A stretch of DNA of 64,000 nucleotides, taken from Pandoraea pulmonicola (lineage in GTDB: Bacteria; Pseudomonadota; Gammaproteobacteria; Burkholderiales; Burkholderiaceae). Position numbers and translations under genes: made by a program. A model generated the notes under the pieces. It was not told where the DNA came from. It did no database searches and worked only from the letters and a program-made list of their open reading frames with translations. Shown piece after piece: positions 56,846-64,000 of this stretch (position 1 is the stretch's first letter; every line of letters starts with the position of its first letter). Location of the stretch: NCBI RefSeq assembly GCF_000815105.2, contig NZ_CP010310.2:5518001-5582000 (forward strand). The letters run 5' to 3'.

Positions 56846-58360
56846 CTACCTGGGCCGGGTAGACCGGGCGACGCCATCGCGCGCGCCCGGAGCGCCCCGG
56901 TGAGCCGCCCTTCGCGCCTCTTCACCGGAGACAAGCCGCCAGGCGACCCGCGCTGCCACGGAAGGCGCGAACAACGCGGCGGGCGGCTCGATCATGTGCA
57001 TCACGCGCAGAAATCTCCGATAGACGGCCTCGTCGTGGACGGCCATGGCGAGCAACACTTCCACGTAACGCTGCATGAACCGCGCTTTCCAGTGCGTCAT
57101 CCCCTGGTTTGCGGTCTGGCGCAGATCGACGCCCGTCGCAAAGATCCAGGCACGCTCGGCGACGCGGGCGAGCGCGCGCTGCAACGCCAGACTGCCGGGC
57201 ACCTCCCCCGCGCTGCGACGCTCGCGCAGATGCGCGAGATGCGCATCCAGTGCCACGGCACTCAATGCGGCGACCGTCATGCCCTGCCCGTACACCGGGT
57301 TGAAACTGCACGCGGCGTCGCCGAGCACCGCGAAGCCGGCGGGCCATGCCGCCATCTCGTCGAAGTGGCGCAGGCGATTTTCGGTGCGACGGAATCGCCG
57401 AATCGGCGATACGGGTTCGGCATGCGCAATCGCGTCGTGGAGCGCGAGCCCGCGCAGGCTGTGCGCGAACGCCAGGAAGCCGGCGTCGTCGCCGGGAGGA
57501 TAATCACCCCCCGCCCCTGTCAAGGTGACGATCCAGCGATTGCCCTCGATCGGGAAGATCGTGCCGCTGCGCAGGCACTCCGGCGGACGACCGTGAATGA
57601 CGAGCGCGTCCCAGTCGCGCCAGACCGAGCGCTTCGGCATGCGATAAAGGCGGCTCGAATAGCCGACTCGGGCGTCCACGACCGTCTCCTGCACGGCTTC
57701 GAACCCCGCCGCCAGCAACCACGTTGGGGCGCGAGAGCTGCGACCGCTGGCGTCGACGACAAACGCGGCGCCCAGGGTTTCGACGCTGTCCGCACCGCAG
57801 CCACCGTCAGCTTCATCGGTATTCGCCGACGATTCGCCGCAACGGCGCCGAACGTTCACGCCGCAAACGCGCCCGAGCACGGGATCGAAGTGCAGGCCCG
57901 TGACGTCGCGCCCGGTCAATACGCTGACTCGCGCGTGCGCGAGCACCCGTCGACGCACTTCGAATTCGAGTAGATCGCGGCTCGTCGACCACGTGACGAA
58001 GCCCTCTTCGGCGCGCGCCAGCCATCCCGCGGGCCCTAGCCAGCGCACCGAGCGATACCAGTCCAACGGCACCGCGCCGGCGTCGAGCAACGTCTGGCCA
58101 AGATCGGGAAACAACGCCTCGAGCGTCTTGCGGCCACGCATCAGCAGTTGGTGAACATAGTGCCCTTGAGGAACCCCGGCCCTCGGCCCGGGGGCATCGC
58201 CAAGGCGGTCGCGCTCCACGAGCAGCACTTCATCGAAATGCCCAGCCAGAACATGCGCCGCGAAAAGGCCCGCCATGCCGGCGCCGATCACGATGGCGCG
58301 CCCGGTGGCGTCCCGTGGCGCGGTGCGGACGATCCTGGCTTGTGTGGGTTCAAGCGTCAC
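56846..58360 (-). CDS. FAD-dependent epoxidase/monooxygenase-like protein
   Basis: A 504-residue flavoprotein. The Rossmann motif is VIGAGMAGLFAAH (24-36), then GVPQGHYVHQLLMRGRK (62-78). The second FAD motif is GDAACSFNPVYGQGM (347-361), a pattern I recall from polyether epoxidases such as those of lasalocid biosynthesis. No membrane span. It would oxidise a double bond of a lipid or polyketide chain. Last gene of the four-gene operon, 13 bases after the desaturase. Confidence 0.85.
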   Translation of the reverse strand: MTLEPTQARIVRTAPRDATGRAIVIGAGMAGLFAAHVLAGHFDEVLLVERDRLGDAPGPRAGVPQGHYVHQLLMRGRKTLEALFPDLGQTLLDAGAVPLDWYRSVRWLGPAGWLARAEEGFVTWSTSRDLLEFEVRRRVLAHARVSVLTGRDVTGLHFDPVLGRVCGVNVRRRCGESSANTDEADGGCGADSVETLGAAFVVDASGRSSRAPTWLLAAGFEAVQETVVDARVGYSSRLYRMPKRSVWRDWDALVIHGRPPECLRSGTIFPIEGNRWIVTLTGAGGDYPPGDDAGFLAFAHSLRGLALHDAIAHAEPVSPIRRFRRTENRLRHFDEMAAWPAGFAVLGDAACSFNPVYGQGMTVAALSAVALDAHLAHLRERRSAGEVPGSLALQRALARVAERAWIFATGVDLRQTANQGMTHWKARFMQRYVEVLLAMAVHDEAVYRRFLRVMHMIEPPAALFAPSVAARVAWRLVSGEEARRAAHRGAPGARDGVARSTRPR

Positions 58361-58373
58361 GATGGACCTCCCA

Positions 58374-59180
58374 TTATCGGAACCATCGATTCAGCGGGCT
58401 CGACGAAGGCGGCACCTCGATCCGATGCGCGATCTGCCGATGGAATTCCGGCAGACGGCTCCAATGCATGCCGGGCCGTACGTGATGGGCCAGGTGATAG
58501 CCGTTGTTGAAGAACACCCGGTTGAGCCAACGATGCGTCTTGGTGTGCGATGCCTTGAACGGATCGGTGCCATGGAGATCGATATGATCGTCGTACGTCA
58601 GTTGAATGAAGTTGAGCCAGACGAGAACGATCGGCGCGACGAAAAACAGAAGTGCGTTGCGCGGGTCGTGATAGAACAGTGCCGCCACGACGACGACGCT
58701 GGCGGCCACCTGCCAGAGACAACGCCGCCGCAGATGCCGGCAGGTGCGGCCGATGCGCAGCACGTGATAGTCATACGTCAGGAAATAGTGCGCGACGTAG
58801 ACGAGTCTCGACATCTTTCGTCCGCCTGCGTCGATCCACCGCGACGGATCGCGCTCCGGTTCCATGTAATGCAGGTGATGCCCCCGACTGTGGTGCAGAC
58901 GGAACTTCGCGGCGTACATGCCGGTTTGCAGGAACATCACCAGTTCGATGGTCCGGTTGCCCCACACGTTCGAGAACATGCCGACATGCGACTGATTGTG
59001 CACCGCGGTCGACACGGCGATCTGCGGCAGCAGCAGCAATACGGCACACGCGATCGCCGTGCGCAGGTCCCGGATGCAGAAGTAGGCCGTCCACTGCAAC
59101 GCCGCCGTCCCCGCCACAAGGGCGAGCGGGGCGAGATCCTGTGAGTAGCGTAGGCCCAGGAAGCGGGCAAGCGATTTCAT
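58374..59180 (-). CDS. Membrane fatty-acid desaturase family protein
   Basis: 268 residues with hydrophobic segments at ~16-60 and 158-195. Three histidine boxes bind the di-iron centre: HNQSH (61-65), HHSRGHH (96-102) and HLAHH (229-233). The ATG at 59180 follows AGGAGG. It introduces a double bond or hydroxyl into an acyl chain using O2. It sits between the AfsA-like and epoxidase-like genes. Confidence 0.88.
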   Translation of the reverse strand: MKSLARFLGLRYSQDLAPLALVAGTAALQWTAYFCIRDLRTAIACAVLLLLPQIAVSTAVHNQSHVGMFSNVWGNRTIELVMFLQTGMYAAKFRLHHSRGHHLHYMEPERDPSRWIDAGGRKMSRLVYVAHYFLTYDYHVLRIGRTCRHLRRRCLWQVAASVVVVAALFYHDPRNALLFFVAPIVLVWLNFIQLTYDDHIDLHGTDPFKASHTKTHRWLNRVFFNNGYHLAHHVRPGMHWSRLPEFHRQIAHRIEVPPSSSPLNRWFR

Positions 59181-59236
59181 GATGCCTCCTTGCAGCGCGA
59201 AAATGCGGGAGCACGGGGGTGTGGGGGCACTACGGC

Positions 59237-59815
59237 TCAATGCACATCGCGCGCCTTGCTCGCATGGCGCAGACGGGCAAGCAAGGCCGGCGACGAGAAG
59301 CTCCAGTGCGCATTCATCGTGCCGAGCGTGCGGCCCGACTGCAGCCACTCGCTCCTGCACGCCAGCGACGACAGACGCTCATGGCGGTAGGCTTTCTCGA
59401 CGATCACGAGCCGCACGGCGAGCGGCGCGTGCAGTTCGGCGAAATGCACGAAGGTGACCTCGAGCGAATCGAGGACGAATGCCAGTTCGTGAGACACGTC
59501 GTAGAAACGATGCGAAATCGCCGTGCCGACCTGACGCGTCGCCTCGATCAGCATGAGCCCGGGAACGTGGTCGAGCGGATGCTCGAAGAAGAACCCGTGG
59601 TGCGGGTCGATCGCGAGCATCGCCGTGAAGCAGTCGTGGCCGTCCGGCGTCGCGTCGGCCCTGTCGATCGACGCGACGAACACGTTGGCCGGATCGCACT
59701 TGTGAACCAGCGCACTATCGAGCCGGGTCGTTATCTCGATGGCGTCCGCCGCGTTGCTGTAGCCGCTTCCGGCATTGCCGGCGACGGCGTCGGGGTGAGT
59801 CGCTTGGGGGTCCAT
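59237..59815 (-). CDS. AfsA-type hotdog domain protein
   Basis: 192 residues. The AfsA signature is clear: VHK (37-39), NVFV (44-47), [21 protein letters not shown] (75-95) and VTFVHFAEL. AfsA enzymes of Streptomyces join a beta-ketoacyl-ACP to dihydroxyacetone phosphate to begin gamma-butyrolactone signal synthesis; they have two such repeats (~300 residues), and this protein has only one. The ATG at 59815 has GGAG five bases upstream. Rare outside actinobacteria, and its partners here are lipid oxidases. Activity is inferred. Confidence 0.85.
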   Translation of the reverse strand: MDPQATHPDAVAGNAGSGYSNAADAIEITTRLDSALVHKCDPANVFVASIDRADATPDGHDCFTAMLAIDPHHGFFFEHPLDHVPGLMLIEATRQVGTAISHRFYDVSHELAFVLDSLEVTFVHFAELHAPLAVRLVIVEKAYRHERLSSLACRSEWLQSGRTLGTMNAHWSFSSPALLARLRHASKARDVH

Positions 59816-59860
59816 GGCAGCTCCAATCAAACGTGTGGAAGCGAAGATCGCGCCGGCAGT

Positions 59861-61261
59861 TCAATGCCGGACGTTTCCCGACGCGCGGAAGCCGTAGCCG
59901 GGGTCGGCGGTGTACCGCGGATGACGTTCGGGAGACGACTGCGCAATGCAAGCCGCCGCCTCCTGCGCCGAGAACATGCAGGCCTCGATCGAGGCGCCGC
60001 GCAGGTAATCGCCAGCCAGCGCGAGGCCGTCGATGGCATGGCGGGGATCGCGAAGCAATGCGCGCAACCGGTAGTGATGCGGCGCGTAGGCGCACAGTCC
60101 GGGATCGAAGAGATGCGTGACGAACTCGCGGCGATCCTCGCGACCGACCGGGATGTAGCGATTCAAGGTCGCTTCGGCCATGTTCAGCAGGCCCTCGGCG
60201 TTCTGCGCCGATAGGCCGCTCTCGCTTCGAGCTGCGTCGATCACGGCGCGCGCCTTGCGGCCACTGAACGTGTAGCGCACCGTATCGAGCCTGTCGATGC
60301 CGTAGGCGCCGGCATTGCTCAACGCACAATCCGGGCCGAACGACAGGCCACGCACGGTGGGCGAGAATATCGGCCGACCGTAGGCGGCGACCGCCACGAG
60401 CACGGGGAAGTAACGAATTTCATCGAGCGCCGCGGCGAGCAGGGCGTCGTGCTCGCGCAGCAGATCGGCGCTCACGCACGCGGGCGTCGCGAGCACCACG
60501 CGATCGTACGCCAGGTGCCGAAGGCGGCCATCGTCATGCCGCGCCAGCACACCCGAGACATGCCCGTTGCGTACCATGAGCTGCTCCACCCGCACATTGC
60601 AGCGAACCTGCAGCGGCGCGACCGCGGTGCGAACGAAGGCGCCCATGCCATCCTTGAGCTGGTCGTAGGTATCGAGCCACATGCCAAGGTGTGTGCCGAA
60701 ATTGCCGAGGTGGATCTCGTCGGGCTCCGCACCGTTCATGCGCACCGACATCGCCCGCACGACGGAACGGCAGAATGCGGCGCTGAAGTACGACGAAATC
60801 GGCGAATCGTCGGCGCGACGCGCCAACGCGGCGAACGACGGCCCATCGAGAAAGCGGTTGCGGTCATCGAGCCACACGCGGGCGCACAAGGCGGCCAGAC
60901 GTATCGCGTCGGCGGGCGGGCAACCCTTGATGTAGGCGAGCGTGCTTTGCAGACGATGCGTGCTGTCGAGCGTAACGATGCGTCCGTTGCGAATGCGCGA
61001 TGTGTTGATCCCGAACGGCTCGAACGCAAACGATCCCAGTTCTTGCGCCAGCGCGCGAAAGCGCCGATAGCGTCGACCGATATTCTTGCCACCGAGATCG
61101 ACGCAGTGGCCATCGAGCATCGCGGTCGTCATCCGGCCGCCCGGCGCACCCCGCTGTTCGAGCAATTCGACATGGACGCCCGCCGCGCGCAGGTAGTGTG
61201 CCGCCGCGATGCCGGATATGCCGCCGCCAACGACGGCGCAGCTCGGAGTACTCATCATCAT
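59861..61261 (-). CDS. FAD-dependent amine-oxidase / HemY-like protein
   Basis: 466 residues with an N-terminal Rossmann motif (VVGGGISGIAAAHYL) and GGRMTT, typical of amine oxidase, protoporphyrinogen oxidase and carotenoid desaturase relatives. The C-terminal FAD motif is LAGDYLRGASIEACMFSAQEAA. First gene of the operon; three ATGs in a row, with GGGGG placed best for the third. A plausible dehydrogenase for the lipid made by the operon. Confidence 0.85.
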   Translation of the reverse strand: MMMSTPSCAVVGGGISGIAAAHYLRAAGVHVELLEQRGAPGGRMTTAMLDGHCVDLGGKNIGRRYRRFRALAQELGSFAFEPFGINTSRIRNGRIVTLDSTHRLQSTLAYIKGCPPADAIRLAALCARVWLDDRNRFLDGPSFAALARRADDSPISSYFSAAFCRSVVRAMSVRMNGAEPDEIHLGNFGTHLGMWLDTYDQLKDGMGAFVRTAVAPLQVRCNVRVEQLMVRNGHVSGVLARHDDGRLRHLAYDRVVLATPACVSADLLREHDALLAAALDEIRYFPVLVAVAAYGRPIFSPTVRGLSFGPDCALSNAGAYGIDRLDTVRYTFSGRKARAVIDAARSESGLSAQNAEGLLNMAEATLNRYIPVGREDRREFVTHLFDPGLCAYAPHHYRLRALLRDPRHAIDGLALAGDYLRGASIEACMFSAQEAAACIAQSSPERHPRYTADPGYGFRASGNVRH

Positions 61262-61269
61262 TCACCCCC

Positions 61270-61288
61270 GCATGTTCGAAAGACATGC
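61270..61288. repeat. Inverted repeat at the AfsA operon start
   Basis: GCATGT-TCGAAAG-ACATGC, six-base arms and a seven-base spacer, ending nine bases from the start codon. Either an operator or a leader hairpin over the ribosome-binding site. Confidence 0.5.
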
Positions 61289-61516
61289 TCAAAGTACCGT
61301 GACGGCGACACGCGAATATCACGACATCCTAAGCATATGCGAAGGCGAAATATCCCTTGAATCTTATGGAGCGTTTACTGATAGTGATCCACCGGAGGCG
61401 TGGCAAACGAGCCGCCTTCCGCGACGCATGCCAGGCGCTCGTCGGGATTTCAAAGGAATTTCATGGGGAGTTTCCGGTGGGCACCGGATAGGGTTGTGCA
61501 AGCCCACAAACGCAAT

Positions 61517-61549
61517 GAGGCCGGATTCCGCTCAGCGGAATCCGGCCTC
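61517..61549. terminator. Long perfect hairpin between the parvulin gene and the AfsA operon
   Basis: GAGGCCGGATTCCGCT and AGCGGAATCCGGCCTC, 16-base arms with one base between. No U-tract on either side, so it may be a Rho-independent-like stop, an mRNA end protector or a processing hairpin for the parvulin transcript. Confidence 0.55.
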
Positions 61550-61657
61550 CCATCGACGCGTCTGTTCGACGCCGGAAAATCAACTCACCGTGGCACGGAC
61601 GTTCTCGTTCCGGCGTGTCGAACTTGTCTTGACCTGTCGCTTCGGCGATGGCGCCGG

Positions 61658-62440
61658 TTATTGAATCCAGAACCCTTCATCGCTCTTTTCGCCGCCCGCA
61701 TCGCTGCCCTTCTCGCCACTGATGTCGGCCGCGCCAGCGAGCAGCGCCACGTAGTGACGCAACGCCCTCGCCCGCGCTTGCTCATACAACTGCGCCGCGA
61801 TGCGATCGGCCACGCGCTCGAAGGGCGGCATGCGCCCTTTCACTCGGCGCTCGATGCGTACGACGTGAAAACCGTAGCGCGTGTTGATGAGCCGCGGCAC
61901 GACGCCGAGCCGCTCGCCGCAGAACAGCACCAGTTCGAACTCCGGCGCACCGCTGCCGCGAGCAAGCATGCCGAGGCTGCCGCCGTCGCGGCCTGACGGA
62001 CAGTCCGACATGCGCGCCGCGACGGACTCGAACGACGCCGGCTCGGCGAGCACGGCATCGAGCGCCGCCTGCGCACGCCCGAGCGTGGTGGACAGCGGCA
62101 CGCCGGCAGACAGCGCGAACAGGATGTGACTCGCCTGCACCTTGTCGCCCACACGGAACTGCCCGGCATGATCATGGAAGTAGGCCCGGCATTCGGCCTC
62201 GGTCGGGCGTCGCACATGCACGTCGCGCGTGAAGAGCGCATCGATGATCGCGTCATCGCTTGCGCTGTCCACGTCGGTCTCCGCGAGCAATCGCAGATCG
62301 CGTACGCGCTGGCGCAGCAACTCGCGGCTCACGAGTGCGTGCCGGGCTGCCGCTTCTGGATCGGCAACGTCTCGATGCCGATCGATCTCATCGGCGACGC
62401 GGCGTGCGTCGATGACAATACCGTTGACACTCAAAGACAT
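61658..62440 (-). CDS. Parvulin-type peptidyl-prolyl isomerase
   Basis: 260 residues from the ATG at 62440, which has AGGAG upstream. An all-helical N-terminal region (~1-95) precedes a parvulin domain starting VQASHILF (101-108), with DGGSLGMLARG and YGFHVVRIERR. No signal peptide, so a cytoplasmic, NifM-like foldase. The acidic tail ends in FWIQ. It follows the carbonic anhydrase gene by 72 bases. Confidence 0.88.
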   Translation of the reverse strand: MSLSVNGIVIDARRVADEIDRHRDVADPEAAARHALVSRELLRQRVRDLRLLAETDVDSASDDAIIDALFTRDVHVRRPTEAECRAYFHDHAGQFRVGDKVQASHILFALSAGVPLSTTLGRAQAALDAVLAEPASFESVAARMSDCPSGRDGGSLGMLARGSGAPEFELVLFCGERLGVVPRLINTRYGFHVVRIERRVKGRMPPFERVADRIAAQLYEQARARALRHYVALLAGAADISGEKGSDAGGEKSDEGFWIQ

Positions 62441-62512
62441 GACGGACTCCTGCAATACGTTGACTGCGACGCCCCCACATTTCCGCCAGCCCGACCGATC
62501 CATCGCCTGCGT

Positions 62513-63073
62513 TCAGAACTCGTTCTGAATGCGGCGATACGCGCGCGCGAGCTCCACGTTGGTGCGACTCACCGACTCGGAGAACTCGCGCGCGTCGACC
62601 GTGACCTTCGGAATGGTCGCGAGATCGGTCTCGCGGCTGATATGCGTGGTCGACGGAATATAGAAGTTCTCGGGAATATCCCGTCCGTCGATCACGCTGT
62701 TGTGCCGCACGACCACGCCGTCATGGACGACGCAGTTGAACAGCACCGAATTGAATCCGATGAAAACGTTGTTACCGATGGCGCACGGTCCATGCACGAT
62801 GGAGCGATGCGCGATGGACGTGTTCTCGCCGATGGCAACGCGTGCACCGTCTTTCGAATGGATCACGACCCCGTCCTGAATATTGGAATTGGCGCCGATC
62901 ACGATCGGCTCCATCTTGCCGTTCTCGTCGACCTCATCGGCCCGCAACACGGCATAGGGGCCGATGAAGACATTCTCGCCAACGATGATCTGGCCGCACA
63001 GAATGGCCGTCGGATCGATGAACGAGCTTTCGTGCACCACGGGGTAGTCCCCGCGCGGATTCTTTCGCAACAT
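62513..63073 (-). CDS. Gamma-class carbonic anhydrase, Cam-like
   Basis: 186 residues forming a left-handed beta-helix of hexapeptides. The three zinc ligands are in place as His72 (GVVIHSK), His89 and His94 (SIAHRSIVHG). The tail RTNVELARAYRR matches Cam and CcmM more than YrdA or PaaY. It should interconvert CO2 and bicarbonate. The ATG at 63073 is preceded by GGAG at ten bases. Despite the paa cluster 20 kb away, I do not call it PaaY. Confidence 0.88.
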   Translation of the reverse strand: MLRKNPRGDYPVVHESSFIDPTAILCGQIIVGENVFIGPYAVLRADEVDENGKMEPIVIGANSNIQDGVVIHSKDGARVAIGENTSIAHRSIVHGPCAIGNNVFIGFNSVLFNCVVHDGVVVRHNSVIDGRDIPENFYIPSTTHISRETDLATIPKVTVDAREFSESVSRTNVELARAYRRIQNEF

Positions 63074-63361
63074 TGTGGGATGACTCCAGACCGTTCGCTC
63101 GTACGCCGGGCCGAGACAGGGCGTCGCGCGTCTTGCACGAAGCGTCGCTGCCGGGATTGGCCATGTCGGCCACGTCGGAATACGCCCTGTGGGCGAGCGG
63201 AGGAAAGGGAACACGGACAGGCACCGTGATGCGGATTCTCTCACCGCCGCGAACGGTATATCGATGTTGTAGGCGATGAGAGGCAGAAAGGCAAATGACC
63301 GCGATGACGGCGCGGCCACCCGTTGTGCGCCGCACACACTCGCGCGCGGCGCTGGAAGACG

Positions 63362-64000
63362 TCAATGCATCGGCCGCGTTGCCGCCGCCTGCGCATCGTT
63401 GGCGGTGCCTGTCGGACGACCGCGCCAGTAACCGGCGAGAAGCGAGCCCGAGAGGTTGTGCCAGACCGAGAACAGCGCCCCAGGCAGCGCGGCGAGCGGC
63501 GTGAAGTAAAGCTTGCCCAACGTGGCAGCCAACCCCGAATTCTGCATGCCCACTTCGATGGCGAGCGTGCGGCAGATCGATTCGTCGAAGCCGAGCAGGC
63601 GTCCGCCCCAGTAGCCGCCGAGCAGCCCCAGGCCGTTGTGCAGCACCACGCCGAACATCACCAGCGGGCCGACGGTCGCGATATTGCCCTGGTTCGCCCC
63701 GACCACCGCGCCGATGATCAGCACGATGGCGATCATCGAGACGAGCGGCAGATAGCGCTCGAGCGCCCGCACGACGCCGCCGCAATAGCGGTTGATGAGC
63801 AGCCCCGCGCCGATCGGCAACGCCACGATCTGGAGAATCGACAGCAGCATGCCTTCGACGTCCACCGCGATCGATGCATCGACGTACAGTCGTGTGAGCA
63901 ACGGCGTGGCAAACACCCCCACGAGCGTGGACATCGCGCTGATCGTCACCGACAGGGCCACATCGCCACGCGCGAGGTAGATCATGACGTTCGACGCGGT
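63362..64000 (-). CDS. Bile acid:sodium symporter family protein, 5' end missing
   Basis: The C-terminal ~212 residues of a BASS-family transporter; the frame runs off the right edge ([20 protein letters not shown]). Membrane segments follow, with [14 protein letters not shown] as the conserved crossover helix motif. It probably moves an organic acid with Na+. The stop at 63362 leaves a 288-base gap to the carbonic anhydrase gene with nothing evident in it. Confidence 0.88.
   Translation of the reverse strand, partial: TASNVMIYLARGDVALSVTISAMSTLVGVFATPLLTRLYVDASIAVDVEGMLLSILQIVALPIGAGLLINRYCGGVVRALERYLPLVSMIAIVLIIGAVVGANQGNIATVGPLVMFGVVLHNGLGLLGGYWGGRLLGFDESICRTLAIEVGMQNSGLAATLGKLYFTPLAALPGALFSVWHNLSGSLLAGYWRGRPTGTANDAQAAATRPMH

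Larger units (their letters stand above)
61262..61657. other. Promoter region of the AfsA operon with inverted repeats
   Basis: 396 bases, AT-richer than neighbours around 61310-61390, which probably holds the operon promoter; I cannot assign -35/-10 with confidence. Two inverted repeats are listed separately. Confidence 0.45.

Noticed and set aside
62513..63073. Carbonic anhydrase gene as paaY
   Set aside because: The C-terminal tail and His spacing fit Cam/CcmM better, and it is far from the paa cluster.

Overview
This window looks like a piece of a Burkholderiales chromosome (high GC, betaproteobacterial ribosomal and phenylacetate gene content). Pandoraea is my best guess at genus, but that rests on general resemblance and not on a search.

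Layout. (1) 1-4.5 kb: the 3' end of a FecA-like TonB receptor faces a large, isolated minus-strand gene. That gene encodes a 1057-residue protein with an N-terminal injection-system-type segment, an ADP-ribosyltransferase-like region, a canonical Fic motif and a very basic C-terminal tail. (2) 4.6-18.8 kb: the conserved information-processing block, all on the minus strand and read right to left: tRNA-Tyr, tRNA-Gly, tRNA-Thr, tuf, tRNA-Trp, secE, nusG, rplK, rplA, rplJ, rplL, rpoB, rpoC, with attenuators, an L10 leader and terminators. (3) 18.9-26 kb: a glycosyltransferase family 25 gene, then a complete rrn operon on the minus strand (16S, tRNA-Ile, tRNA-Ala, 23S, 5S). The operon has tandem promoters and boxA elements, and a possible small RNA sits just upstream of it. 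(4) 26-32.2 kb: a lipoprotein phospholipase D/cardiolipin synthase-like gene and a fecI-fecR-TonB receptor iron-signalling unit under a Fur-like box.

(5) 32.2-37.2 kb: a decayed AraC-type remnant, then a three-gene set (2-hydroxycarboxylate transporter, class III CoA-transferase, CitE-like lyase) divergent from a LysR regulator. Together these suggest uptake, CoA activation and cleavage of a small hydroxy acid. (6) 37.3-43.3 kb: paaABCDE (phenylacetyl-CoA epoxidase), a DUF1835 gene and a TetR regulator that is probably PaaR. A perfect palindrome in the paaA promoter is the likely operator. (7) 43.4-55 kb: a GNAT enzyme, an Lrp regulator, a small secreted protein, a fused indolepyruvate ferredoxin oxidoreductase, maeB, an MFS carboxylate transporter, pyrE and crcB.

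(8) 55-64 kb: an accessory region. An MmyB-like regulator diverges from a SAM methyltransferase. A tight minus-strand four-gene operon follows: FAD amine-oxidase-like protein, AfsA-type hotdog protein, membrane fatty-acid desaturase and epoxidase-like flavoprotein. It looks like an uncharacterised lipid-derived small-molecule or signal pathway. A parvulin, a Cam-type gamma carbonic anhydrase and a truncated bile-acid/sodium-type symporter end the window.

The two most unusual items are the ART-Fic protein at the left end and the AfsA operon at the right end.
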